Shown: piece by piece, positions 12,462 to 23,903 of the stretch
Layout: each line of letters begins with the position of its first letter
Numbering within the stretch: the first letter of the stretch is position 1
NCBI GenBank assembly: GCA_037954665.1
Contig: JBBMOL010000016.1
Span: 2,232,001-2,296,000 of the forward strand
Reading direction: 5' to 3'
DNA: 64,000 nt
DNA from: Laguncularia racemosa
Taxonomy: Eukaryota > Streptophyta > Magnoliopsida > Myrtales > Combretaceae
Notes under the pieces: model-generated
Databases searched by the model: none
What the model was told of the DNA's origin: nothing
Seen by the model: the letters and a program-made list of their open reading frames with translations, nothing else
Program-made: the position numbers and the translations under genes

Positions 12462-13988
12462 ATGGCTAGCACCGCAGTCGACTGTCTAATTCGCAAAGAA
12501 ATTCAGGTGTACAAACCTTTGGACCTAAAGTTGGTACTGGACCATTGGTTTACCTTGTACAACCCAGAGGAGCAGGCCTTCATCCAGCAAAAGATCGGCC
12601 CCATCCTCTCACTAACAAAAATAGAGGTGAATCTGCCTTTGGTACGGGCCATGCTTCAGTTATGGGAAATCGAGCCCGCGGCTTTCTTTATCGGGCCGCA
12701 TGAGATCACCCCTATCCTGGAAGAGTACACCTAGCTGCTACAGGCTCCAACACTGACTGATCAAATCTATATGCCAGATCTCGAGGCCGGGCCAGTCGGT
12801 ACCTTCAGCAGACTACTAGGCATCCGCAAAGCGGTAGTCAACAAAGCCCTAGCAGACTGTAATGGATACTGCATACAGATGGACGATTTGGAAGCCTGGT
12901 TCATTGCCCGAGAAGACAATGGGGATAGAAAAGACATACTGTGTGGGGACCCCAAGACTTACAGACAGAGAAGGGTGAATGATTTCATCTTGACAGCTTT
13001 TGCCACCATACTATTCCCCATCGGAACTTTTTATGTTCACTACCGGGTTGCAGAGCTAGTAACCCAATTCCTAGAAGGAAGATCTTACGTCCCGGCTCTA
13101 TTGGTTGAACAGATTCGGAACTTGAACTTCCTCAAGAAGAAAGGCCATGGGATCCTTCGCTCAAGCATCAACCTTATGCCGATATGGTTCATAAGCCACC
13201 TTAAGTGTTTCGGGCTAAACATGGTCCGGAAAACCTTGGCCTAGCAGGTGGACCTTGTGGATTCATGCGTAGAAAAGGTAAAGCTACCTGACGACCTTAC
13301 CAGCCACAGTTAGGTAGAAGTGCTTAGAAGCCTCAGTGCCGAGAATATTCTGTGGACGGCCAGGTGGAGTTGCTGCGACAAAATTATTTTGACCTGCAGT
13401 AATTTTCAAGCCGTGCCTTTGATCGGAATCAATGGATGTATTGGATATCACCCCAATTCAGTGGTCCGCCAGTTTGGTACTATCCAAGACATAGTTTATC
13501 GGCCCTCGCTGGAAGCAGTCACCTTCGAGTACCAAGATCCGAACCTGCTGGTGGCTGAAAAGTTTGCTAAGCTGGCAGAGGTCAAAGCACTTTGGGAAGC
13601 AAGAATTGAAAGTCCGAATGTAGACCTTGGGGAGCTAGATGGCGAAGTGGGAAAGCACCGAGCCACCAAAGAGTTTGTAATCCGCCAGCTGTACCAGATA
13701 GGGGAAAGAGCATACTGGGTTCCAGATGTCACTCAACCAAGGCCAGACAAAGTAAATCCAGAGCTGGAAATCTACCTAGAGCAGGTCAAGGCCCGAATGG
13801 AGGTATACTTTGAAGCTACAGATTATAAGAAATACATCTGGAAAGGACAATTCAAGGAATCCGACCAAAGGAACAAAGCCTTGGAAGCTCAGTTAGAAAA
13901 GACCAAGGCTAGAGTCGAAGAACTGGAAGCCGTCATCAACGGGAAGCCTGAGCCTCCACAGCAGAAGACCAAAAGAGCTAGGAAATAG
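12462..13988 (+). pseudogene. Ogre/Tat extra ORF1 (DUF7745-like), interrupted by stop codons
   Basis: One reading frame of about 508 codons runs from the ATG at 12462 to the stop at 13986, broken by in-frame TAG codons at 12732, 13242 and 13311, with no frameshift. The N-terminal two thirds has the character of the plant-mobile-like DUF7745 domain found upstream of gag in Ogre elements (pieces such as LVLDHWFTLYN, RRVNDFILTAFATILFP, RYVPALLVEQIRNLN-like). The C-terminus is charged and predicted coiled coil (about the last 60 residues), ending in a basic KTKRARK. Its function in the element is unknown. Position between PBS and gag is what separates Ogre/Tat from most other Ty3/gypsy lineages. 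Confidence 0.7.
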
Positions 13989-14240
13989 ATCATCATTTGT
14001 AATCTTTTATTTTTCTTTTGAACTCCAAAATTTCCAATATTAATAAAAGTGAAAGTTTCAATATTACATCATCAATCAATTGTCAACCCTTTTTTATTTT
14101 TAGCATCTGTGTGACACATGTATAGCATTTTGCATACATTACACTAAAGGAAAAAAACAAAATGCGCGCCAGGTATCAAGATAGCTCCCAAGCAATCGAA
14201 TCCTTCTAGAAGCCCAATTCGCACACGTTCAAGAACAAAA

Positions 14241-17200
14241 ATGGTCAACAGTAGCGACAATCGCAACAACACAAATGCTGAAGCTGCCTCAGACTCCAGG
14301 ATCGTATCTCTAGAACAAATGGTCTAACAATTGGCTACCCAAGTCCACCTCCTAACTGAAAGCATCGGCCTCCTTCGCACCACTCAGCCAACCTAGGAAG
14401 AACATTCAAGGGCCAGGAAAGGGAAAGTAGTAGAAGGACAGCCTCCGGAGTATGAAGAAATCAATTCCCACCTCAACCTGGCTTTTGAATATGAGCCGAA
14501 GATCAACCAGGGGCCAACCTCTGATGACCTGAAAAGAGAGATGGAAGAGAGACAGAAGGAGATGGAGAATAGACTCTTCCTGCAGCTCCATGATAAGATG
14601 AAAACAATCGAGGGTTCTAATGGTTTCGAGCAGGCCGAGATCACCAGTCTGCCAGTGTACAGGGAAAAGGTATACCTTGAGAAGTTCAAGATCCCAAAGT
14701 TTGAAAAATACGATGGGACCGGGTGCCCCAAAATGCATACCAGGCTATATGCCCGAAAGATGAGCAAGTATGCTCAATACGACCAACTCATGATCCAGAC
14801 CTTCCAAGACAGCCTCACAGGCCCTGCATTAGTCTGGTACGCCCACCTGGACTTCAACAGTGTCAACACCTGGGAAAAGCTAGCTCAGGCGTTCTATGAC
14901 CAGTACAAGTTCAATATTGAAGTCGCCCCATCTGTGATTGATCTGGGAAGTCTACGGAAAAGACATACTGAGCCGTTTAGGGAATATGCCCAGCGTTGGA
15001 GAGCCCAGGCCGCCAGAATAGCAATCCCAATCTCTGAGAAGGAGTTGACATCCATATTTGTCAACACCCTGGACAAGACCTACTTTTCACATCTGGTAGG
15101 CCAGACCTCATCCAGCTTTGCAAAGGTGGTAGCTGCAGGATGTCGGATTGAAAATGCCATCACCACCGGCAGACTCCAAACAATGGATCCTCCCAGGGTT
15201 ACACCAACACAAAGGCCCTTAGGAGGAAATAGAGCTAAGGAGTCTACCGTCAGCACAGTCCATTCCGATAAGGTAGAAAAAGCTAGGACTCGTGTGACAT
15301 TCCAGACCATGAGTACCCCAGCCCAGCAATCCACGATAGGTTATACCCAGGCCGCCAGGGTCCCAAGGCAGTTCACTCCAATCCCCATACTGCTCAGTCA
15401 GGTCTTTGCTCGGTTGAGGGCAGACAACTTGATCAGCTTCGAGATCCCCAACGACCGGTACAAGCCCAAGAATTTCGACTCAAGCCTCAAGTGTGACTAC
15501 CATATGGGTCAGGAGGGGCATTCTACAGATAGGTGCTGGAGGCTCCGGCACAAGATCCAAGACTTAATCGATGTAGGAATCATACAGCTAGATTTTGTGA
15601 ACACCCCAGCACCCAATGTCAACACCAACCCGCTGCCCAATCATAAGCCCACCATTAACATGATCACATCTGAGGAGTCAACTCCCAAGGAAGCCCCTAA
15701 GCAGAAGACGACGGACCAACAGAAGAAGCAACCCCATTAAGCACCAGAAGAAGCACCAAAAGCACACATTAAAAGAAGGTGGTTAGCCGAAGACCCAACA
15801 GTCGGCACTCTGGGAGAATTACACGGGAGGTTCGAATACTTGGTAAGCTATTCTTACACCCCAACTGAGTATGGGCCGCCTAGCGAATGGGGGCCGAAAT
15901 TTGAGAAGGAAGACAACCCTCCAAAGGAAGAGGAAAAGATTATAAACATGATCAATTCTCATCAGAAGCCCAGGGTTGTAAAGTGCTATGAAGGACAACC
16001 AGCTGAGATACAGATCCCAAGGAAAAGATATGTATTTAATGTCCCGATACCGGCAGAAAGTTACAAGGCTGCACCTTTCGACTATCAGGCCATCGAACAA
16101 GAGCGACCTCCTATGGTGAGAGGAATCACCCACTCTGGGAGAATATACGATCCAAAGTATAAAAGCCCGACTGAAGAGCCCAAAGTGGAGATAGGAGAGG
16201 AAGAGGAAAAGGGACTCGCTGCGTTTACAAAGATGGTCAAAGCGAGTGAATACAAGATAATGGAACAACTAAATAAAGTTCCAGCACAGATATCACACAT
16301 GGGCCTTCTTGCAGCATCCGAGCCCCACAGGGAAGCACTCTTTAAAGTGCTCAAACAGATTCAGGTCCCAGAAGGCATCGCTATAAACAAGATAAGTCAT
16401 GTAGCGGACTCTATTTTTACAATAGACCAGATATCTTTCTCTCCGGAAGAGCTAGGAGAAGAGGGGGACCAACATACCAAACCGCTATTCATAGTGGTCA
16501 GGTGCAATGACACCATTGTCTCCCGAGTACTCGTCGACAACAGATCGTCCCTCAACATTTGCCCATTGGCAACTCTCGACTTATTGGGGGTCGATCCAAG
16601 CAATATAACACCTAGCTCAACGGTGGTCAGAGCTTTTAATAGGTCAAAAAGAGATATAGTAGGGGAGATAAACCTACCGGTGGAGGTTGGTCCACAAGTA
16701 TTCCACATATCTTTCCAAGTCCTCGATATCCTAAGATCTTTCAACCTACTCTTGGGAAGACCCTGGATACATGCTGCTGGAGCCATCCCCTCTAGTCTCC
16801 ACCAAAGGGTCAAATTCATTGCAAACGGGCAGATAGTCACTGTACTCGACGATCTGGATTACGCCATATACAAAGAAACTGCTATACCATATATTGGGGA
16901 GGAAGGTTCAGAAGACCTGGGACTACAAATTTTCAATGAAGTGAACATAGTGACCAACAAGGAGGGCCTTTAGTTTAAAGAGGGGCAGCAAGGGACATTT
17001 GGACTAGGGTATGTTCCCACAGTCGAAGAAGAAGCACAAGCAAGAGGTGTCAAAGGCAGAATAAAGGGGAAGCCGATCGACACCCAGATGTGCATCCTAC
17101 CTCTCCAACAATCTTTCCGAAAGGCAAATATCGTTCAAGAGCTTCGGATAAACAAAGGTGACGCCAGCAAAGGGAAACCAACCCCTCGCACGTCCAACCA

Positions 17201-17260
17201 GCATCCGGCTCTGAACAATTGGTTTTGTTATCCTATCGATAGATCTATATTAGCTCAAAA
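14241..17260 (+). pseudogene. gag-protease of the Ogre-type element, interrupted by stop codons
   Basis: A single frame of about 1000 codons, first exon of the gag-pol reading frame. The gag core (about 14700-14930) holds the motif WYAHLDFNSVNTWEKL; a retroviral-type zinc finger of the C-x2-H-x5-H-x4-C form follows (CDYHMGQEGHSTDRC, about 15490-15540). The aspartic protease lies near 16500-16770, with VLVDNRSSLNICP in place of the usual DNG/DSG active site, so the catalytic Asp is present but the Gly is Arg. In-frame stops are TAA 14325, TAG 14394, TAA 15738 and TAG 16971; there is no frameshift. The ATG at 14241 is the first in frame. It is followed by an intron rather than a terminal stop. 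Element is non-functional as it stands. Confidence 0.8.
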
Positions 17261-17360
17261 GTAAAGAATAATTATTGAACAAATTTTTGAGACTCTTTAT
17301 CAATTCAATTACAGTTTGTTTTTTTTCTTATATATATGCTTTCATTTTTACTTTACCCAG
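17261..17360 (+). other. Frame-restoring intron between protease and reverse transcriptase
   Basis: A 100 bp AT-rich stretch with GTAAAG at its 5' end and TTTACCCAG at its 3' end. The frame before it (gag-pro) has stops inside this stretch and differs from the pol frame. Removing exactly these bases joins the two frames at a lysine codon split 2+1. An intron at this place is a known trait of Ogre elements (established knowledge); the exact borders here are my reading of the sequence. Confidence 0.7.
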
Positions 17361-20226
17361 ATCTCCTACCATCGAACATCAGGGATATTTTGTGCAGGTA
17401 GAAAATAAAAACGCTGATATCGTTTCCAACGCTGCTGGGTCAGTTGTTGAAGGCAATATCCTTGACCACGAAATAATACAAGAAAATTGGCAAAAACATG
17501 AACAAAGCAGAATTTCGATCGACAAGTCGGTGGAGACAGTAAATCTAGGAAGCATGGAAAACCCTAAAAACCTCAAAATCGGGACCAGTTTGAGTGCTGA
17601 GCAAAAATGTGAGATAACCGAGCTATTAACAGAATACGTGGATGTGTTTGCCTGGTCATATGGTGACATGCCAGGACTAGACCAATCAATAGTGGTTCAT
17701 AGGCTTCCCACAAGGGAAGATGTCAAACCTAAAAAACAAAAACTGAGAAGATTTAGGCCTGACATCTTACTAAAGATTAAGGAGGAAGTCAAGAAACTGC
17801 TAGAAGTAGGGTTCATCGAAGTATCCGACTACCCAGAATGGATAGCAAATATAGTCCCCATTATGAAAAAGAACAGAAAAGTACGCGTATGCGTAGACTT
17901 CCGGGACTTAAACCAAGCTATGCCAAAGGATAACTTCCCCCTACCTCACATTGATGTTCTAGTAGACAACACTGCGGGAAATCATCTTTTCTCATTCATG
18001 GACGGTTTCTCAGGATATAATCAAATAAAAATGGCTGAAGAAGATAAAACCAAAACGACTTTCATCACAACATGGGGAACTTTCTGTTACAAAGTCATGC
18101 CCTTCGGTTTGAAGAACACTGGGGCAACGTATCAGAGAGTCATGGTCGCAATACTTCACGACATAATGCATCGAGAGGTTGAAGTATATGTCGACGACAT
18201 GATAGCCAAATCTAAAGAAGGAGAAAGCCATATAGATATCCTGAGAAAATTGTTTAAACGACTGAGAAAATTCTAGCTCAAGTTAAACCTAGAGAAATGT
18301 ACTTTCGGGGTCACAACGGGGAAATTGTTAGGGTTTGTCATAAGCTAGGAAGGCATTAAAATCGACCCTGACAAGGTAAAGTCTATATTAGAGTTACCTT
18401 CCCCACACTCCGTTAAAGAAGTAAGAAGCTTGTTGGGAAGATTAAATTATATAGCTCATTTTATCTCATAACTCACTGACAAATGCCGGCCACTTTTCCG
18501 TCTATTGAAGATGAACGCCACAATAGAATGGGAAGACGAATGCGAAGAAGCATTCAGGATGATCAAAGACTATCTTATAAAACCTCCGGTCTTGATAGTC
18601 CCGAAGCAAGGGAAGCCCTTATTCTTATACCTTACTATACTCCCTGAATCCATGGGATGCGTATTGGGGCAGAAAGATGACGAGGGAAGGGAGCGTTCCA
18701 TATATTACTTGAGCAAGAAATTCACAGAAGGGGAACAAAGGTACTCAGAGGTGGAGAAGACTTGTTATGCTCTAATTTGGGTCATGCATCGGCTAAGGCA
18801 ATACACCCTTTACTATCATATTGAGCTACTGACAAAGCATGATACCTTGAAATACTTGGCAGAGAAACCAGCTTTGATAGGGAGAATCTCTAAATGGCAA
18901 ATGCTCCTATCCGAGTTTGACATCACATACATAAATCAGAACTTGATGAAAGGGCAAGCCTTAACCAACCAATTAGCAGAACACCATGTCAAGACAGATT
19001 CCCAAGAACTACAAGCCCAATTCCCGGATGAAAATATATTAACAGTGGAAGATATACCGGTAGAAGACTTTGGGATAGAGCAGAACCCGAAATGAAAACT
19101 GTTTTTCGATGGAGCCGCCAACGTATTCGGTTGCAGAGTTAGGGCAGTATTGATATCCCCATACGACACTCAATTCCATGCAGCGACACGACTTACATTT
19201 CCCTATACCAATAATATCGCGGAATATGAGGCATGCATTCTTGGCCTCAAAATAGCCTGTCAAATGGAAATCCGCGAATTAGAAGTATACGAGGACTCGT
19301 CGCTTATCATACTATAGACAAGAGGGGAATACAAGACTAAAGACCCCAAATTGGTACCATATCATCAACACTTGACAGAGCTAATCGAAGAATTCAAGGC
19401 AATCACTTTCACATACATCTCGAGAACTTAGAATCAGTTTGCAGATGCACTAGCCACACTAGCATCTATGATCCAGGTAACAGGGGGAGCCGAAGTCCAA
19501 CCGATGAAAATAGACATCGAAAGTCGGCCCGCCTACTGTTTAACCATTGAAAAAATACAAGATGACAAGCCCTGGTATCACGACATCAAGACCTTCCTCC
19601 AAGAAAGTAAGTACCCTGAAATGGCTAGCAAGAATGACCAAAGAACACTCAGAAGGTTAACAAGCGATTTCTTACTAATTAGGTCTGTACTCTACAAAAG
19701 ATCATCTGATGCCACCTTGTTGAGATGTATGGACAAAAATGAAGCATGCGAACTGATGAAGGGAGTACATGAAGAAGTATGTGGACCTCATATGAATGGC
19801 TACATGTTGGCCCGAAAAATCATGAGGTTAGGATATTATTGGTTGACCATGGAATCAGATTGCATAAAATATGTTAAGCACTATCATTTGTGCCAAGTCT
19901 ACGCAAACCGGATAAATGCTCCGCCCAACGAGCTACACCTGTTATCAGCACCATGGCCTTTCTCCATGTGGGGAATCGACATAATAGGCCCAATCACTCC
20001 GACAGCGTCCAACGGCCACAGATTCATACCGGTAGCGATTGATTACTTCACCAAATGGGTAGAAGCTTCGTCATATGCCAATGTCACAAAAGGGGTGATA
20101 GTCCGCTTCTTGAAAAGGGACATAATAGCCCGATTCTTGAAAAGGGACATAATAGCCCGATATGGAGTTCCTGAGTCCATCATCACCGACAACGGTACCA
20201 ATCTTAACAACAAATCGATGATGTAG
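17361..20226 (+). pseudogene. pol of the Ogre-type element: RT, two RNase H domains, truncated integrase
   Basis: Reverse transcriptase spans about 17700-18300 (VRVCVDFRDLNQAMPKDNF, then FMDGFSGYNQIKM, then the catalytic YVDDM). The usual gypsy RNase H follows at about 18505-18980 (LSKKFTEGEQRYSEVEK). A second RNase H of the archaeal-like type lies at about 19100-19470, with its acidic residues in FFDGAAN, AEYEAC, YEDSS and FADALA all kept. The integrase zinc-finger region and core follow (WGIDIIGPI, ITDNGTN), but the finger reads VKHYHLCQ where a CxxC is expected, and the sequence stops before the catalytic Glu. In-frame stops: TAG 18274, TAG 18346, TAA 18469, TGA 19093, TAG 19315, TAG 19429. 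No frameshift is seen. The end at 20226 is the junction with an antisense element. Confidence 0.85.
20104..20157 (+). repeat. 27 bp tandem duplication inside the integrase
   Basis: Two adjacent 27 bp units, differing at one or two positions, encode FLKRDIIAR twice in frame. Related integrases have the segment once, so this is a local duplication in this copy. Confidence 0.85.
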
Positions 20227-22922
20227 GCTCAACAGTTGCTTCCTCATCATCTTCCTCGGTACCCTCCATAATAGTCATTACTCTTTTATTGGGACATTAT
20301 GCAGTCATATGTCCAAATCCCATGCATTTGAAACATTTAATCTAGCGCATCTTTCCACTGGTCGACCCCGGTACCATTTGTTTTACATCAGATCCAATTA
20401 CCTCTTTGCCTATCCCAAAAACATTTTTCTCCTTTTTTATGCTAGGGATAACTTTATCTATAACCCTGGCAAGTTCGCCTACTCCCTTTAGTTCACTCAA
20501 TTGACCATCAGCCCCCATGGGTTTAGTAGTAGTACCGTGCCTGTTACTAGTGACTTGGAATGAATTGGATCGCCTCTACCTCTCCACTTTCAAGGCTACT
20601 TGTATAGCCTCATCAAGTGTACTATACCTTTGCAGCTCAACAACACAAGTTATCTTGTATTTCAACCCAGATACAAAACGTGCTAAGGTTTGCAAGGTTG
20701 TCAAAATCGTGATTTTATGTAGAATCGTTAAGGGGTCCGTGAAATCGGAACATAAAAACGGAATGTAGAAATGTAAATTTCTACAACCTATGTAAAATAA
20801 ATTCCAAATATTGTAAATTTACTTACAATAGTCATTAAAAAATATAATGAATAATAGAAATAAGGAAATTCAGTATTTATTTTGGTCATAAATTACAAAT
20901 TTACAATAAAAGTCATAATATAGATATTTTGTTTCTAAAAATGATAAATGATGTATAAAGCGAGTTTCATCTAATTATATATACAAAAGCTAAAAGATAA
21001 TAGATAAAATTTAAAAATCAATTGTGACTTTAAGAAATTACTAATAAATAAAAATTGATAACAAAAATATACCATTAGAAAGGAGTAATATAAACAAAAA
21101 AATGACAAATAACTACAACCAAAAGTAAATAAGAAAAAATGTACTACAATAAGAAAAGCCTTCAAAATTATATATTACTAGGTAAATTTGTATACTATTC
21201 GTGATTATTAATTCAAAATATATTGACTTAACAATATATATTTAAAAGTATTATAATTGTGAGATATTAAAAAGATAGAAATATAAATACATTTATACCT
21301 TTCTTATAAAATAAAAAATCTAAATTTTTTTTATAAAGTTAAAGTTATCTAGCCTTTATTTTATTTACTATTGAAAAAATATTAATTAAAATAAGAAAAG
21401 TTACAGCAATCAAACATGAGTGCTTAACACGAACATGATCACAAATAGGAACAAGAAGACCGACAATCAACAAACACAAACACAAACACAAAGACTTCAA
21501 CGCAATGTAACACACCGACATGCGACGAATGATAACCGACGAACATGTTGAGGTGTGGCTCATACTCTCCTATGATAGGAAAGCACGTGGGTCTAGCGTG
21601 GCGGTGATCTAGGAAAGCCGCCTCGGTAAGGGTCTCAAGGAAGCAGCGCCTCTTGGACACCAAAGGGCTTTTAGCAATTAAGCCCATATTTATTCATTAA
21701 AAGTTTGGGCTTGGACTCATGAATAGTTGTTACTATATATTCTCTTTTTCACTTGTAATTGCGTGATAAAAATGAGAGGGTGAAGTGCTAATTATAGTAG
21801 AATCCTCTACTAGACGTAGCTATAGTTAACGAGTGAACCAAGATAAAATCTTGTACCTTTATTTTTTGAATGAAAGCTATAGCCTTCAAATTTACTTGAA
21901 TTTTGGGCTGGGCTAGGCTAGGCTTCTCTAGGCTGCACGTTTTCAACCAGGCCGAGCTACTTCCTCTTCACTCCTTCTACTGATGGAAAATAAGACCTTG
22001 TAGTAGAAACGTAAAAACACTAGTGGACTCGCGATTTTACCGATTTCACGTGTGGAATCGAGATTCTACTACGATTTTACCTCAAAAGCGTTTTTACATG
22101 CAAGTTGACTAAGAATGTGCTCACCAACTCATAAAATCGTAGAAACGTGAGAGTTAACTCACGATTTTGACAACATTGAGGGTTTGCTCGGGAGGTTCTA
22201 CTGATCCACATTTGATCATTAACGTCTCAAACTCTTGGACATAGTCATCAACTGTTTTGTCTCCCTGTCTTAATGTTTGGAGACGCATAAATAGTTCCTG
22301 CCTATAGTGCTTAGGAATGAACTTTTTCCTCAAAACCCGTTTCATGTCTCTCCAAGCGTGTATTTCAGCCTCTCCATCCCTTTGCCTGCTGATAACTAGA
22401 TTATTCCACCACAAAGCGGCATCACCTATGAACTCCACAGCTGCAAGTCAAACCCCGGTGTTGTCATCAATCTCATAACACTCAAAAAGGCCTTTAACCT
22501 TATCCTCCTAATCTAGGTAATCATCTACTGAGCCCTTGCCATCAAATGAAGGCATCTGCAGTTTCACATATTCTAATCCCTTAGGCGGCCTGAAATCCCT
22601 GTTCAGGTATGGATTAGCCCCAAAATTATCATCTCTCTCCTCCTTAAGAGCATGATGATCTCCTTCCTATATTTCCTCCTACTGCTCCCTTTCTGTGAAC
22701 GTTTTGAGGAGCTACTCTAAGTGGTGGTGCCTAAGGATTCGCTACTAGTAATTGTGGCATTGTCATCCTATCTATTCTTGTTGCTAATGTAGCAACAATG
22801 GTGGTGAGGTCATGAAGCTGTTCCTCTAAAGTTCTTCCACCTGTAGTATGATGACCTTGTCCATCACCAACTTGGCTATTAGCCTCATTGCCAATTCCCC
22901 CATTCATGTTATCATTTGACAT
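20226..22922 (-). pseudogene. Antisense Ty3/gypsy gag, split by a hAT-type insertion
   Basis: Read on the minus strand, gag starts at the ATG at 22922 (SNDNMNGGIGNEAN), has a coiled-coil-like stretch (EEQLHDLTTIVATLATRIDRM), then a retrotransposon gag domain (DAALWWNNLV, KKFIPKHYRQELF, QGDKTVDDYVQEFETLM; about 22190-22450). After the insertion at 20693-22178 it resumes with LARFVSGLKYKITCVVEL and reaches a CCHC zinc knuckle KCFKCMGFGHMTA-x-CP at about 20290-20335, with a stop in the knuckle. Other stops lie in the N-terminal part (after VANP, after DDYLD, after NTGV). An acidic linker follows and the sequence ends at the junction near 20226, so protease and pol are missing. The gag type and iMet primer site fit a chromovirus-like lineage; the exact clade is not certain. 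Confidence 0.8.
20693..22178. mobile_element. Non-autonomous hAT-type DNA transposon inserted in the gag
   Basis: The ends are CAAGGTTGTCAAAATCGTGA at 20693 and, inverted, CAATGTTGTCAAAATCGTGA ending at 22178: a 20 bp terminal inverted repeat with one mismatch. It is flanked by AAGGTTTG (20685-20692) and AGGGTTTG (22179-22186), an 8 bp target duplication with one mismatch, the size typical of hAT elements. Taking out the element and one duplicate rejoins the gag reading frame. The 1486 bp interior is AT-rich, with short related motifs near both ends and no transposase. A patch at about 21540-21680 is richer in GC and its origin is unknown. Confidence 0.85.
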
Positions 22923-23880
22923 AGTTGTGGAATTGATTTGTCGAATTACCAAGATAATTCAAAGCAATGTAGTACACTCCTTTCATTATAACTACACTTC
23001 AACCACCACACAACAATCAAATAACCTACAAAAGTAAACACAAAACTCCACTTAACTTCACATACTTCCACACTTCAATTACGACAACAACAAGTTGAAG
23101 CAATAATTAAACACTCTTCCAAATAGTAGGTTAATAAATTAAACTATGCAAGTGTTCAAACATCAATACATAATAACCCCCACACTTTAATTCTTGCTTT
23201 TTGAAATTCAAATTTAAACCATTATAACTCCCCTTTTAATCACGGCACATATATACACTTCCACTCCACGTGCAGCACCCTTCACCATAACACACACAAC
23301 ACAACACGTTGCAACACCCTTCACAACACAACTCACTCCGCCACACACACACTCCTTAACCACGGTGCAAGCTTCAAACACAACTCCACTTACACTTCAT
23401 GTCACAACAAATTCAAATGCTACTCTTAATGAAACTCCTCCACAAATGGTAAGAAGCAATTCAAAATTCAAATAGCATTCAATCAATACTACATAATTAC
23501 TTCTTCAAACTTAATGAGTGTGTTTGAATTCAAATAATTTCCTATTCTCCACGCAAGGCAAATCTAAAAATTGCAAATGATAATCCTCAATTTCAGAAAC
23601 CACAAACAAGTAATTAACTCCTCTTTTGCCTAAAGAAATGTATCTCCAATTTCCGAAACAAGCATAAAGGAAAAGCACACCTCCTACTTCCTTTCTCCTC
23701 ACGGTAAGTTCAAGAACACAAAGGCTACTACAAGGCTTCTACGTCCACTTCAACAACACAATTATATTGCAATAAAAACCACAATCAACTACTACAATCT
23801 CACTTCAACAATTCGGATCAAGAAGTCAAATTCAATAACCCTAAATGTCAAATGAAGTTCACGCAATTCCTTTTCTCAAA
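22923..23880 (-). other. Leader of the antisense Ty3/gypsy element
   Basis: Non-coding stretch between gag and the primer binding site, read on the minus strand. On the plus strand it is rich in CA dinucleotides (for example about 23280-23360). No further domain is seen. Confidence 0.5.
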
Positions 23881-23881
23881 A

Positions 23882-23897
23882 CCATGCTCTGATACCA
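23882..23897 (-). other. Primer binding site, initiator-Met tRNA type
   Basis: On the minus strand the sequence reads TGGTATCAGAGCATGG, matching the 3' end of plant initiator methionine tRNA over its first 12 bases. It fixes the orientation of the element and the inner LTR end about six bases away. Confidence 0.8.
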
Positions 23898-23903
23898 AAA
23901 TTA

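Noticed and set aside
14393..14767. Antisense transcript gene opposite gag
   Set aside because: Frame exists only because of gag codon composition; no promoter or domain.
12767..16840. Minus-strand open frames of 60-149 codons across the Ogre region
   Set aside because: They are shadows of the plus-strand gag and ORF1 frames and have no domain of their own.
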